The position numbers and the translations under genes are program-made. A stretch of DNA of 54,314 bases from Magnetospirillum sulfuroxidans (GTDB lineage Bacteria > Pseudomonadota > Alphaproteobacteria > Rhodospirillales > Magnetospirillaceae), in contig NZ_JAGTUF010000023.1 in assembly GCF_018224925.1 (NCBI RefSeq), positions 1 through 54,314 of the forward strand, written 5' to 3'. Shown here one piece after another: positions 1 through 10,282 of the stretch (within the stretch, counting starts at the first letter, position 1; the number at the start of each line of letters is the position of its first letter). Under the pieces are notes generated by a model. The model saw only the letters and a list, made by a program, of their open reading frames with translations, did not search any database and was not told where the DNA came from.

Positions 1-74
<74 letters not shown>

Positions 75-78
75 ATTT

Positions 79-111
79 AAGCCGCTAAGTCAATGACTTA
101 GCGGCTTTTTT
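79..111 (+). terminator. intrinsic terminator of the tRNA-Met gene
   Basis: A 13-bp perfect stem (79-91 with 95-107) around a 3-nt loop is followed by a run of T to 111. This is a textbook rho-independent terminator six bases after the tRNA. From here to 323 I see no gene. Confidence 0.92.
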
Positions 112-323
112 GCTGTCCGCGGTCGTGTTGCAGAAGAACACAACGCGAAACTACGCGATTCCAAACGGTTACGGGCAGTGACGGCAGTTCCGTGCAACAC
201 CAATACGACACGGGAATCTGCCATGTTGCCATGATGTTCGTGGTGCTGCGCCAGGGGGGGGCGAGCATTATTCGCGCCCTTTCACCCCAATCCTTTACGC
301 CGCCTGCCGGACGCCGGTGCCGT

Positions 324-521
324 TCACATGGGCGTGATGCCGTTTTCCTTGTAGACTTCGTCCTGGGCCTTCTTGAACTCGGTCATGGTGAAATCGAAGC
401 CCGAGGCCTTGATTTCGGCCCAACTGGCGGCCTCGTCCTCGGACAGGTCGTTCATCTTCTTCCTGAAATCGTCATCGGAACGCATGCGCTTGATGTAGGC
501 GACGGCTGATTCGACGGACAT
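324..521 (-). CDS. Nif11-like domain small protein
   Basis: A 65-aa acidic helical protein beginning MSVESAVAYIKRM, followed by a D-DFRKKM segment and an E-AASWAEIKASGFDFT segment. That is the pattern of the Nif11 family (PF07862), found near nitrogen-fixation genes and also as leader domain of some peptide natural products. A good ribosome site (AAGGAG) lies seven to eight bases before the ATG. It sits 75 bp downstream of the NifX-glyoxalase fusion gene on the same strand and may share its transcript, though a GC-rich hairpin (550-579) lies between. No glycine-glycine leader cleavage site is seen, so a role as a nitrogenase-associated protein is more likely than a precursor peptide; the molecular function of the family is not known. 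Confidence 0.75.
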   Translation of the reverse strand: MSVESAVAYIKRMRSDDDFRKKMNDLSEDEAASWAEIKASGFDFTMTEFKKAQDEVYKENGITPM

Positions 522-549
522 GGGATTCTCCTTGATCGGGGGAAAGGAT

Positions 550-579
550 GCCGGCCCACCCCCGCCAGGGTGGGCCGGC
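550..579 (-). terminator. GC-rich hairpin between the fusion gene and the Nif11 gene
   Basis: An 11-bp perfect inverted repeat (550-560 with 569-579) lies just after the stop of the NifX-glyoxalase gene. There is no clear T-run on the minus strand, so it may be a weak terminator or an mRNA-stabilising stem rather than a full stop. Confidence 0.5.
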
Positions 580-596
580 CTGGACGCAGTCCGGCC

Positions 597-1373
597 TTAC
601 GGCTTGGAGAACTGCACCAACTCGATGCGGTTGCCGTCGGGATCTTCGACGAAGGCGACGATGTTCTCGCCGTGGCGTTGTGAACGGGGTGGACGCGGCA
701 TGGCCACCCCCTCGGCGGCCAAGCGGTCGCAAAGCGCGGTGATGCCGGTTACCGCGATGGCGATATGGCCAAAGGCGGTGCCGCGTTCATAGGGTTCGTC
801 GTCGGACCAGTTGAACACCAACTCCAGCGCCATGCCGTTCAGGCCGGCGCCATACCCCAGATAGGCCTGGGTGAACTGGTTCTTCTTGTGCTCGCGCATT
901 TCCAGCACCTGCATGCCCAACAGCCGGGTATAGAAATCCAGCGAGCGATCCATGTCGGTGACCCGCAGCATGGCGTGCAGCAGACGGAAGCCGTCATCCT
1001 TGACCGCCGCGCTGAGGTCGATGGCTGCCTTGGCGGCGTAGATCTCGGTCAGGGCGGCGGGGATGGACTTGCCTTTCAGCATGTCGGTGGCCTCGATGCC
1101 TGCGCCGGCCAGTTGTTCCTGGGGCGTGGGGCCGATCTTGGCCACCAGCAGGATGCGGCAATCGGCCAGCATGCGCATGATGGTCTGGCGCGGGTCTTCG
1201 TCGTCCAGGGCGTGGGCCGCCACTTTACGGCTTTCCACCAGCTTGGCGTTGTCGCCTTCCACGTCATAGACCCGGAATTCCTCGGCCTGGCCGAAATGCT
1301 GGTCGATGCGCAGGCCGTCTTTGGTGGCGACCGCCATGCGTAAGGTGGGGCCGGCGGCGGGGGCTTCGTACAT
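597..1373 (-). CDS. NifX-domain / glyoxalase I fusion protein
   Basis: 258 aa. Residues about 10-115 form a NifX/NifB-C-terminal-type domain (RMAVATKDGLRIDQHFGQAEEF, then a VAKIG..P strand), the fold that binds NifB-co or FeMo-co-type clusters. Residues about 125-256 are a glyoxalase I (VOC) domain. All four metal ligands expected from E. coli GloA can be placed: His in LLHAML, Glu in ALELVFNW, His in FGHIAI and Glu in RIELVQ, so the second domain looks catalytically intact. Start chosen at 1373 because GGAG lies seven bases upstream and a perfect -24/-12 element (1424-1409) predicts a transcript start near 1397. It is divergent from vnfD and probably expressed with it. A cofactor-carrier or homocitrate-related role is only an inference. 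Confidence 0.88.
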   Translation of the reverse strand: MYEAPAAGPTLRMAVATKDGLRIDQHFGQAEEFRVYDVEGDNAKLVESRKVAAHALDDEDPRQTIMRMLADCRILLVAKIGPTPQEQLAGAGIEATDMLKGKSIPAALTEIYAAKAAIDLSAAVKDDGFRLLHAMLRVTDMDRSLDFYTRLLGMQVLEMREHKKNQFTQAYLGYGAGLNGMALELVFNWSDDEPYERGTAFGHIAIAVTGITALCDRLAAEGVAMPRPPRSQRHGENIVAFVEDPDGNRIELVQFSKP

Positions 1374-1408
1374 CTGGGGACTCCGTCGGAAGTTGCCCCA
1401 TATCAATG

Positions 1409-1424
1409 GCAACCACCGTGCCAA
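1409..1424 (-). promoter_or_regulatory. sigma-54 promoter of the NifX-glyoxalase gene
   Basis: On the minus strand the sequence reads TTGGCACGGTGGTTGC, matching the sigma-54 consensus TGGCACG-N4-TTGC with GG and GC ten bases apart. The predicted start near 1397 leaves a 24-nt leader to the ATG at 1373. Confidence 0.85.
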
Positions 1425-1477
1425 TGCTGACGGGCGCGGATTTCCTGCCTTTCTCCCCCAAGCCACCGCACCGGTAG

Positions 1478-1501
1478 GTACTCTTCCCCGCTGATTCGTA
1501 C
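1478..1501. promoter_or_regulatory. paired GTAC sites, candidate VnfA-type enhancer
   Basis: Two GTAC tetramers at 1478-1481 and 1498-1501 are 20 bp apart (start to start), on one face of the helix. They lie about 103 bp before the predicted vnfD start and 93 bp before the predicted fusion-gene start, the usual place for an enhancer of a sigma-54 activator. VnfA of Azotobacter is reported to bind GTAC-N6-GTAC; the wider spacing here (N16) is different. A like pair occurs at 14076-14099. Confidence 0.6.
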
Positions 1502-1565
1502 GCCGATGAACACAAGTAAATCTTAGGAAAAGATCAGAATCGCTGAAATACGCGGATTCCATTAC

Positions 1566-1581
1566 TTGGCACGCTTCCTGC
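1566..1581 (+). promoter_or_regulatory. sigma-54 promoter of vnfDGK
   Basis: TTGGCACGCTTCCTGC has GG and GC ten bases apart and a perfect -24 half. The predicted start near 1593 gives a 75-nt leader before vnfD. No TGT-N10-ACA NifA site is seen between 1374 and 1660, which argues for an activator other than NifA. Confidence 0.85.
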
Positions 1582-1640
1582 GATATCCATTCATGCCTGC
1601 TTCCGATCCAAGCATAGACGGCTGGATGCAAGCCGAGTGA

Positions 1641-4880
<3,240 letters not shown>

Positions 4881-4890
4881 GGGATTGAGC

Positions 4891-4923
4891 GGGGGCGGCC
4901 GCCATGGCTGCCCCCTTTTCTTT
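4891..4923 (+). terminator. leaky terminator after vnfK
   Basis: A 10-bp stem with one G-U pair (4891-4900 with 4906-4915) around a 5-nt loop is followed by TTTTCTTT. It sits between vnfK and the next same-strand gene, which has no promoter of its own that I can see, so it probably lowers rather than blocks expression of the two accessory genes. Confidence 0.65.
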
Positions 4924-4939
4924 GGTCGGAGCCCGAAGC

Positions 4940-5788
4940 ATGAATCTGCTCACCCCCGAATACCGCCAGATCGAGCTTTACAGCAAGAAGAAGATCCTGC
5001 CGGTGGCCGAGGACGCCAAGACCGAACTGGCCGAGGGCCGGGAGGCGGTATCGTGCCTGACCCGCACCTTCCAGCATTTGGACAATATCCTGGGCGAGGC
5101 TGCGGTCGGCGACGACCCCAACGACACCTGGGCCAAATACTTGAAGCTGCCCAAACGTACCCCCATGGAAAAGCTGGCGGCGGAAATTTACCGCAGCTTG
5201 CGCCCGTTCCATGCCGCCGCCACCCACGCCACGGGGCGCATCGCCATCCACAACGGTATGGTCAAGGCGTCGTCCACCATCGGCCACACGGCGCTGTGCA
5301 TCCGCATGACCCGCGCCGGCATGGTGCTGCTGGAATCAACCGTGGCCTATCTGCTGGCCGCCGCCCATTCGCCTTATCCCGAGGCCTACGAAGTCGCCAT
5401 GCTGACCCGCTATTGGGTCGATTGCTACGACGAGATCCGCTGGTATTACGACGAGGACCGGGCGCTGTTCCAGTTCCGCGATCCTTTGCGCATGAACCGC
5501 CATTACCGCTTCGATTGCGACAACCCCAAGCACGATTTGCGTGGCGGCAAGGTTTGGTTCGAGGTGGGGGCCATCTACCGCGACATCGTGCGCTATCCCA
5601 TCGATTTCTATCTGCATATCGACGAGGTCCTTTACATCGTCCCCGTCGAGGCGCTGACCGACTATACCCTGGCCGAAACCGACCTGCCGCGCTGGCGCAC
5701 CCGACTGGCTGACAGCCAGACCCTGCCGGCACGCTGGCGCCCGCGCTTCACCCGTGAGGAAATGGTTCCCGGCCTGCCCATGACCTGA
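4940..5788 (+). CDS. unrecognised vnf-cluster protein (282 aa)
   Basis: I do not recognise this family. The 282-aa product looks soluble and mostly helical at the N-terminus, with no signal peptide. Notable parts are a His/Ala-rich segment (FHAAATHATGRIAIHNG) around residue 95, a helix with LLESTVAYLLAAAHSP, an aromatic acidic stretch (YWVDCYDEIRWYYDEDRALF) around residue 165, and FDCDNPKHDLRGGKVWFEVG. Start at 4940 is supported by CGGAG eight bases upstream. It lies between vnfK and a NifX-family gene in the vnfDGK transcript, so a role in FeV-co delivery or VFe protein maturation is likely by position only. It is not AnfO by length or motif. Confidence 0.8.
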   Translation: MNLLTPEYRQIELYSKKKILPVAEDAKTELAEGREAVSCLTRTFQHLDNILGEAAVGDDPNDTWAKYLKLPKRTPMEKLAAEIYRSLRPFHAAATHATGRIAIHNGMVKASSTIGHTALCIRMTRAGMVLLESTVAYLLAAAHSPYPEAYEVAMLTRYWVDCYDEIRWYYDEDRALFQFRDPLRMNRHYRFDCDNPKHDLRGGKVWFEVGAIYRDIVRYPIDFYLHIDEVLYIVPVEALTDYTLAETDLPRWRTRLADSQTLPARWRPRFTREEMVPGLPMT

Positions 5789-5804
5789 GTTCAGGAGAGT
5801 CCCA

Positions 5805-6299
5805 ATGGATTGCCCGCATCTGCGCATCGCTGTCACCACCAATTCGCTGATCCAGTGCGACGCCAATTTCGTGCTCGCCCGTCAGGTGGTGTTCTTTGAC
5901 GTCACCTCGGACCGTTCCGAATTTGTTGACGTGGTCCATTTCAGCAAGTCGGGCAAGAAAGGGCCGGGCGGCGGCCAAGGCAAGAAGGCTGGATCGTGTG
6001 TCATGGACGACCAGGAAGACGATGACGGCAGCGGCCGCGACCCGCTGGTGGAACGGGTCGAGGCGCTGAAGGGCTGTTCGGTGCTGTTCACCATGGGGCT
6101 GTCCGATTTGGCTGCGGTGCGCCTGCACGCCGAAAAGGTGTTCCCGGTGAAAAGCGAGCGGGTGCGCGACATCGACGACGTCATCGCCAACGTCCAGAGC
6201 CTGATGGCCGCCAAGCTGCCGCCCTTATGGGTGCGCCGCGCCTTGCGCGGCTCCGATGGTCGGCGTTTGGCGATGGAAGACCGGCAAGAGGTTTATTGA
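5805..6299 (+). CDS. NifX/VnfX-family cofactor-binding protein (vnfDGK operon)
   Basis: 164 aa with the NifX-type start (LRIAVTTNSLIQCDANFVLA, FFDV) and a C-terminal KLPPLWVRRALRG, the tail typical of NifX/NafY-like proteins that hold NifB-co or FeMo-co-type clusters. The middle has a Gly/Lys and Asp-rich insertion (KGPGGGQGKKAGS; DDQEDDDGSG) not usual in NifX. It follows the unknown gene by 16 bp with an AGGAGA ribosome site and ends the vnfDGK transcript, overlapping the convergent lysR stop by seven bases. It is one of three NifX-domain proteins here (others at 597-1373 and 22706-23176). Confidence 0.85.
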   Translation: MDCPHLRIAVTTNSLIQCDANFVLARQVVFFDVTSDRSEFVDVVHFSKSGKKGPGGGQGKKAGSCVMDDQEDDDGSGRDPLVERVEALKGCSVLFTMGLSDLAAVRLHAEKVFPVKSERVRDIDDVIANVQSLMAAKLPPLWVRRALRGSDGRRLAMEDRQEVY

Positions 6300-7174
6300 C
6301 CGTCTTCGCAGACCAGATCGGCGAAGGCGCGGGCGGCTGGGGCCAGGGTGCGGCCCTTGCGCCAGATCATGGTCAGCGGCCGTTCGATCACCAGATCGGC
6401 CACCGCCAGTTCCACCAATCGACCGGATCGCAGTTCCGGCAGCACCGACAGGCGCGGCACCCAGGCCATTCCGCCGGCCAGCAGCAGGTTCTTCAGCGCC
6501 TCGGCGGTGCCGACGGTGATGGCCGGGCGATAGGTTTGGCCCAGGACAGCATAGGCTTCGTCGATGCTGGCCCGCGTCCCCGATCCCGGCTCACGCGCCA
6601 CCGCCACCCGGTCGGCCAGGTCGGTGGCGCTTAGGGTTCCGGCCAGGGTCAGCGGGTGGCCGATGGTGGCCACCGCGATGATGCGGTCATGGCCGATGGC
6701 GCGGTGGTTGACGTCCTCGCCCACCGCCGGGCCTTCGACGAAGCCCAGATTCAATTGATCGTCGTCCAGGCGCTGGCGCACCTGCTGGGAATTGGACACC
6801 AGCAGGGTGATCTCGATGCCAGGATAAAGCGCGGCGAAACGGGCCAGAAGCGGCGGCAGCAGGTGGTTGCCGATGGTGTTGCTGGCCCCCAGCAGTAGCC
6901 GTCCGCCCTCCAGCCCGGCCAGATCGCGCAGCCGTGCCTCGGCCGCCTGTTCCAGGGCGAAGATGCGCCTTGCGTAATCCAGCAGGTCGCGCCCCGCCTC
7001 GGTCAGGCTCAGGCCGCGCGACGAGCGGTCCAGCAGCGTCACCCCCAGCCGGATTTCCAGTTCCTTGATCTCGCGGCTGGCCGCCGGCTGGCTGAGGTTC
7101 AGCCGCGCCGCTCCGGCGGTGATGCCGCCGGCTTGGGCGGCGGCGTGGAAGACACGAAGGTGATGTAGGTTCAT
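6293..7174 (-). CDS. LysR-family transcriptional regulator, divergent from yeiH
   Basis: 293 aa. Residues 1-60 are the winged helix-turn-helix of LysR regulators (MNLHHLRVFHAAAQAGG, NLSQPAASREIKELE), followed by a type-2 periplasmic-binding-like effector domain. It is divergent from a YeiH-family membrane gene, the same arrangement as yeiE-yeiH in enterobacteria, so YeiE-like control of a sulfite-related exporter is the likeliest role. A dyad (7188-7215) in the shared intergenic region is a fitting operator. Its place between vnf genes and nifQ may be chance. Confidence 0.9.
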   Translation of the reverse strand: MNLHHLRVFHAAAQAGGITAGAARLNLSQPAASREIKELEIRLGVTLLDRSSRGLSLTEAGRDLLDYARRIFALEQAAEARLRDLAGLEGGRLLLGASNTIGNHLLPPLLARFAALYPGIEITLLVSNSQQVRQRLDDDQLNLGFVEGPAVGEDVNHRAIGHDRIIAVATIGHPLTLAGTLSATDLADRVAVAREPGSGTRASIDEAYAVLGQTYRPAITVGTAEALKNLLLAGGMAWVPRLSVLPELRSGRLVELAVADLVIERPLTMIWRKGRTLAPAARAFADLVCEDGQ

Positions 7175-7187
7175 ATCAATTCTGCAT

Positions 7188-7215
7188 GATAAAAATAGGA
7201 TAGATGTATTTTATC
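7188..7215. promoter_or_regulatory. dyad in the lysR-yeiH intergenic region
   Basis: GATAAAA (7188-7194) and TTTTATC (7209-7215) form an inverted repeat in the AT-rich spacer between the divergent lysR and yeiH genes. The size and place fit a LysR-type operator. Confidence 0.5.
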
Positions 7216-7270
7216 TATGTATGGGCAGGCGGCACAATGGCTTTCGCTATTGTTCGGCAAGGATAAAAAC

Positions 7271-8272
7271 ATGCCTCTGGCCCTGCGCCTGCCCACCCTG
7301 TCCCGTCATTTCCCCGGCCTGCTGGCCGCCGCCACAATCGCCCTGGCCGCGACCTTCCTGTCGGAACATTATGGCGGGCCGGTCATGCTGTATGCCCTGT
7401 TGCTGGGCATGGCCTTCAACTTCCTGTCCCAGGACGGCGCCTGCGTCGACGGCATCGCCACCGCTTCCAAGCTGGTATTGCGCATCGGCGTGGCGTTGCT
7501 GGGCATGCGCATCACCTTCGACCAGATCACTCAATTGGGGGTGGGGGTGCCGCTGTTGATGACGGGCGCAGTGGTCGCCACCATCCTGGGGGGGCTGGGG
7601 TTGGGGCGGCTGTTGGGCCAGGGGCGGGCCTTCGCCGTGCTGACCGGCTGCGCCGTGGCCATTTGCGGCGCCTCGGCGGCGCTGGCCATCGCCGCCATGC
7701 TGCCGCGCGGCGCCAAGCTGGAACGCGATACCATCTTCACCGTCATCGGCGTCACCGCCCTTTCCACCATCGCCATGGTGCTGTATCCGATGATCTGCGC
7801 CTGGGTGGGGCTTGACGACGTGCGGGCCGGCATCTTCCTGGGCGGCACCATCCACGACGTGGCGCAGGTGGTGGGCGCCGGCTATTCCATCTCGCCCCAG
7901 GCTGGAGACACCGCCACCTTCGTCAAATTGTTCCGGGTGGCGCTGTTGCTGCCGGTGGTGCTTGTGGTCGGCCTGGCTTTCGGCCGCCGGGCCGGCGAGG
8001 GCGACAAGCCGCCGCTGTTGCCGCCCTTCCTGGTGGCCTTCGCCCTGTTGGTGGCGGTCAACAGTCTGGTGGCGGTGCCGGGGGAACTGGTCCAGGGAGT
8101 GAACGCGGTTTCGCGCTGGTGTCTGGTGGCCGCCATCGCCGCCTTGGGCATGAAGACGTCGTTGAAGGCCATGGCCGAGCTGGGGCCGCGTCCTATCCTG
8201 CTGCTGGTGGGGGAAACCGTGCTGATGGCCGGGCTGGTGCTGGCCGCCTTGGCGTGGGGAGGCGTTGTATAG
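7271..8272 (+). CDS. YeiH/UPF0324 family membrane protein, putative sulfate/sulfite-type exporter
   Basis: 333 aa, about ten hydrophobic segments. Family hallmarks are YALLLGMAFNFL, the CxxGIATASKLVLRIGVALLG region, CAVAICGASAALAIAAML and GGTIHDVAQVVGAG. The start at 7271 was chosen over an upstream ATG at 7217 because AAGGA lies seven bases before it and the family begins here. Members (YeiH, PSE family) are thought to export sulfur oxyanions or related compounds; substrate not proven. Divergent from lysR. Confidence 0.88.
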   Translation: MPLALRLPTLSRHFPGLLAAATIALAATFLSEHYGGPVMLYALLLGMAFNFLSQDGACVDGIATASKLVLRIGVALLGMRITFDQITQLGVGVPLLMTGAVVATILGGLGLGRLLGQGRAFAVLTGCAVAICGASAALAIAAMLPRGAKLERDTIFTVIGVTALSTIAMVLYPMICAWVGLDDVRAGIFLGGTIHDVAQVVGAGYSISPQAGDTATFVKLFRVALLLPVVLVVGLAFGRRAGEGDKPPLLPPFLVAFALLVAVNSLVAVPGELVQGVNAVSRWCLVAAIAALGMKTSLKAMAELGPRPILLLVGETVLMAGLVLAALAWGGVV

Positions 8273-8302
8273 TTTGACAACATATTGATTTAAAACTATA
8301 AA
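8268..8302 (+). promoter_or_regulatory. sigma-70 promoter with embedded operator for the ModE-like gene
   Basis: TTGACA (8274-8279) and TATAAA (8297-8302) are 17 bp apart, a near-perfect sigma-70 promoter. An inverted repeat TATAGTTT (8268-8275) / AAACTATA (8293-8300) overlaps both elements, the layout expected for repression. By position, autoregulation by the ModE-like product is possible. Confidence 0.7.
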
Positions 8303-8346
8303 ATCCGCATTGTCCTGGGACGACCCGGTATTTCAGGGAAAGTTCC

Positions 8347-8781
8347 ATGGCCGACGATTATGACCTCCACGTTCAAGTGCGTATCCTGCCGCTGATCGGT
8401 CCGGGCAAGATGCAGCTGTTGGAGGCCATCGACCGCCATGGGTCCATCTCGGCCGCCGCCCGCGCCATGGGCATGGCCTATCCCAATGCCTGGAAGCTGA
8501 TGGACAGTCTGAACAGGCATTTCCGCGACCCCCTGGTCACCCGCGTCATGGGCGGCAGCCGGGGGGGCGGGGCCGCCTTGACCGAAACCGGCCGCGCCGT
8601 GCTCGGCATCTATCGCTCGGTCGAGGCCAAGGCCAAGATCATGTTCGCCGGCGACATCGACGCCCTGCGCCATCTGCTGGCGCCGCAGCCGCCCGTTGAC
8701 CCGGCGCCGTGCGAGGAGATCGTGGGAGGCCCCGGCTCGCCCGAATGCCGGGAAAAGAAGGCGCGACGACGGGTTGGTTGA
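8347..8781 (+). CDS. short ModE-type molybdenum-responsive regulator (DNA-binding domain only)
   Basis: 144 aa. Residues about 10-110 match the LysR-like helix-turn-helix of ModE (LLEAIDRHGSISAAARAMGMAYPNAWKLMDSLN, then GGSRGGGAALTETGRAVL). The two molybdate-binding Mop domains of full-length ModE are missing; a Pro-rich tail follows the HTH. Such one-domain ModE proteins are common in alphaproteobacteria. Between yeiH and nifQ in a vnf region it may repress alternative-nitrogenase genes or control Mo genes such as mosBA, which has a ModE-like box; how it would sense molybdate without Mop domains is not clear. Confidence 0.88.
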   Translation: MADDYDLHVQVRILPLIGPGKMQLLEAIDRHGSISAAARAMGMAYPNAWKLMDSLNRHFRDPLVTRVMGGSRGGGAALTETGRAVLGIYRSVEAKAKIMFAGDIDALRHLLAPQPPVDPAPCEEIVGGPGSPECREKKARRRVG

Positions 8782-8847
8782 CCGAAGTCACGCTGCGGCC
8801 TAACTTTCCCCCGCTATACAAATTGAAGAACACCGCGGGAGGGGCTG

Positions 8848-9510
8848 ATGCTTGTTCGTGCCGACCGCGTCGGCTTTGCCCGGTTGATCGCCTATGCCCG
8901 CGATCCCGACAACACAGACCAGCGGGCGCTGGCTTGCATCCTGTCTCACCGCTGCAATTGCCCCGACACTCCCTATCGGCAGGCATTGGGACTGGATGAG
9001 GCCGAGCTTCGCGCCGTGCTGGCCGAGTACTTTCCCGTCCTGGCCGCCGACTGGCCCGATGGTGGCTGCCTGCGTCACCGTCTTGGTCTGGCGTGTCATC
9101 ACGAAGCGCCGCCGCCCGGCCATGGCCGTTTCAGCGCCAGCCTGCTGGAACAGGAAGAACAGGATTTATGCCGGCTGTTTCTGACCCATGCCGCCGATAG
9201 CGGGATTTGGCCGGTGGTGTTCGCCCGTTCGATCGCGCGGGCCTGCATGGAACCGCAACATCTGTGGATGAGTCTGGGGCTGGAGGGGCGGGCACAGCTG
9301 AGCGCCATCCTTGTTCGGCACTTTCCCGCCCTGGTGGCCAGAAATGACCACGACATGCGGTGGAAGAAGTTTTTTTACAAGTTGCTGTGTGACGAGGAAA
9401 AGGTGTGGACCTGTAAGGCGTCGTCCTGCGAAATCTGCCCACACCATTCCGAGTGCTACGTCACGTCCCCCCCAGGAAACGCGCCCGCAGTCGTGCCCCC
9501 AGAAGGTTGA
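8848..9510 (+). CDS. nifQ: NifQ, molybdenum donor for nitrogenase cofactor
   Basis: 220 aa. The C-terminal region has RWKKFFYKLLC followed by C-x4-C-x2-C-x5-C (CKASSCEICPHHSEC), the Cys signature of NifQ, which carries a Mo-Fe-S cluster and gives Mo to NifE/N. The ATG follows GGGAGG. It lies 66 bp after the ModE-like gene. Its 3' end overlaps the convergent permease gene by 50 bp, unusual but both reading frames are well supported. Its presence shows the host also makes Mo-nitrogenase. Confidence 0.93.
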   Translation: MLVRADRVGFARLIAYARDPDNTDQRALACILSHRCNCPDTPYRQALGLDEAELRAVLAEYFPVLAADWPDGGCLRHRLGLACHHEAPPPGHGRFSASLLEQEEQDLCRLFLTHAADSGIWPVVFARSIARACMEPQHLWMSLGLEGRAQLSAILVRHFPALVARNDHDMRWKKFFYKLLCDEEKVWTCKASSCEICPHHSECYVTSPPGNAPAVVPPEG

Positions 9511-10282
9511 TCAGGCTCACCAGCGCCAACAAGACGATGATCAATGCCGACGCCTCGCGGTATTCGAACAGGTGGAAGGCGGTGATGATTTCCAGTCCCA
9601 GGCCGCCGGCGCCGACCACGCCCAAGGTGGTGGCGGCGCGAAGATTGTGTTCCCAGCGATACATGGTGACGTCGACCAGACGCGGCAGGATTTGCGGCAA
9701 CACCGAAAAGCGCAGCACCCCCAGATGGCCGACCCCGTGGCTGCGCAGGGCGTTGCCCGGGCCGGGTTCCACGTGCTCCAAGGTTTCGGCGAAGAATTTC
9801 CCCAGCATGCCGGTGGAATGGGCGGCCAGGGCCAGGATGCCGGCCAGCGGACCAAAGCCGATGGCGGCGACGAACATCACCCCCCAGATCAGTCCGGGGA
9901 TCGACCGCAGCAGGTTCAGCAGCAAACGCATGGGGCCGCCCAGCCACGGGGTGCGCACCACGTTGCGGGCGGCAACTGCGCCGCAGACCAAGGCAAATGC
10001 GGCCCCCAGGGCGGTTCCGGCGACGCTCATGGACAGGGTTTCCAACAGCGGCTTGCCCCATTTCGGCCAGCGGCTGAAATCGGGGGGCATGGAATCATTG
10101 GTCAATTGGGCAATGGTGGACAAGGCCCCGACATAGCGGCCGGCATCGAAAGCCCCGGCATAGACGAAGGCGGCGACGACCGCCACGGCCACCAACCCGC
10201 CGTTCAGCATAGTGTTGCGCGCCTTGCGGCGGCCATCGGCAAGGATGGCCGCCAGGGCGTCGGGGTGACGCGTTTCGATCAT
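9461..10282 (-). CDS. phnE: PhnE-type oxyanion ABC transporter permease (candidate vanadate permease)
   Basis: 273 aa with about six membrane spans. The cytoplasmic EAA-type loop and the YRWEHNLRAATTLGVVGAGGLG motif are typical of PhnE permeases for phosphonate, phosphite and related oxyanions. The start at 10282 overlaps the stop of the binding-protein gene in an ATGA junction. The operon sits between nifQ and vnf-related genes and has no phosphonate-degradation genes beside it, so vanadate is the most plausible substrate; this is inferred from context, and phosphonate or phosphite remains possible. Confidence 0.9.
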   Translation of the reverse strand: MIETRHPDALAAILADGRRKARNTMLNGGLVAVAVVAAFVYAGAFDAGRYVGALSTIAQLTNDSMPPDFSRWPKWGKPLLETLSMSVAGTALGAAFALVCGAVAARNVVRTPWLGGPMRLLLNLLRSIPGLIWGVMFVAAIGFGPLAGILALAAHSTGMLGKFFAETLEHVEPGPGNALRSHGVGHLGVLRFSVLPQILPRLVDVTMYRWEHNLRAATTLGVVGAGGLGLEIITAFHLFEYREASALIIVLLALVSLINLLGARLRARFLGGT

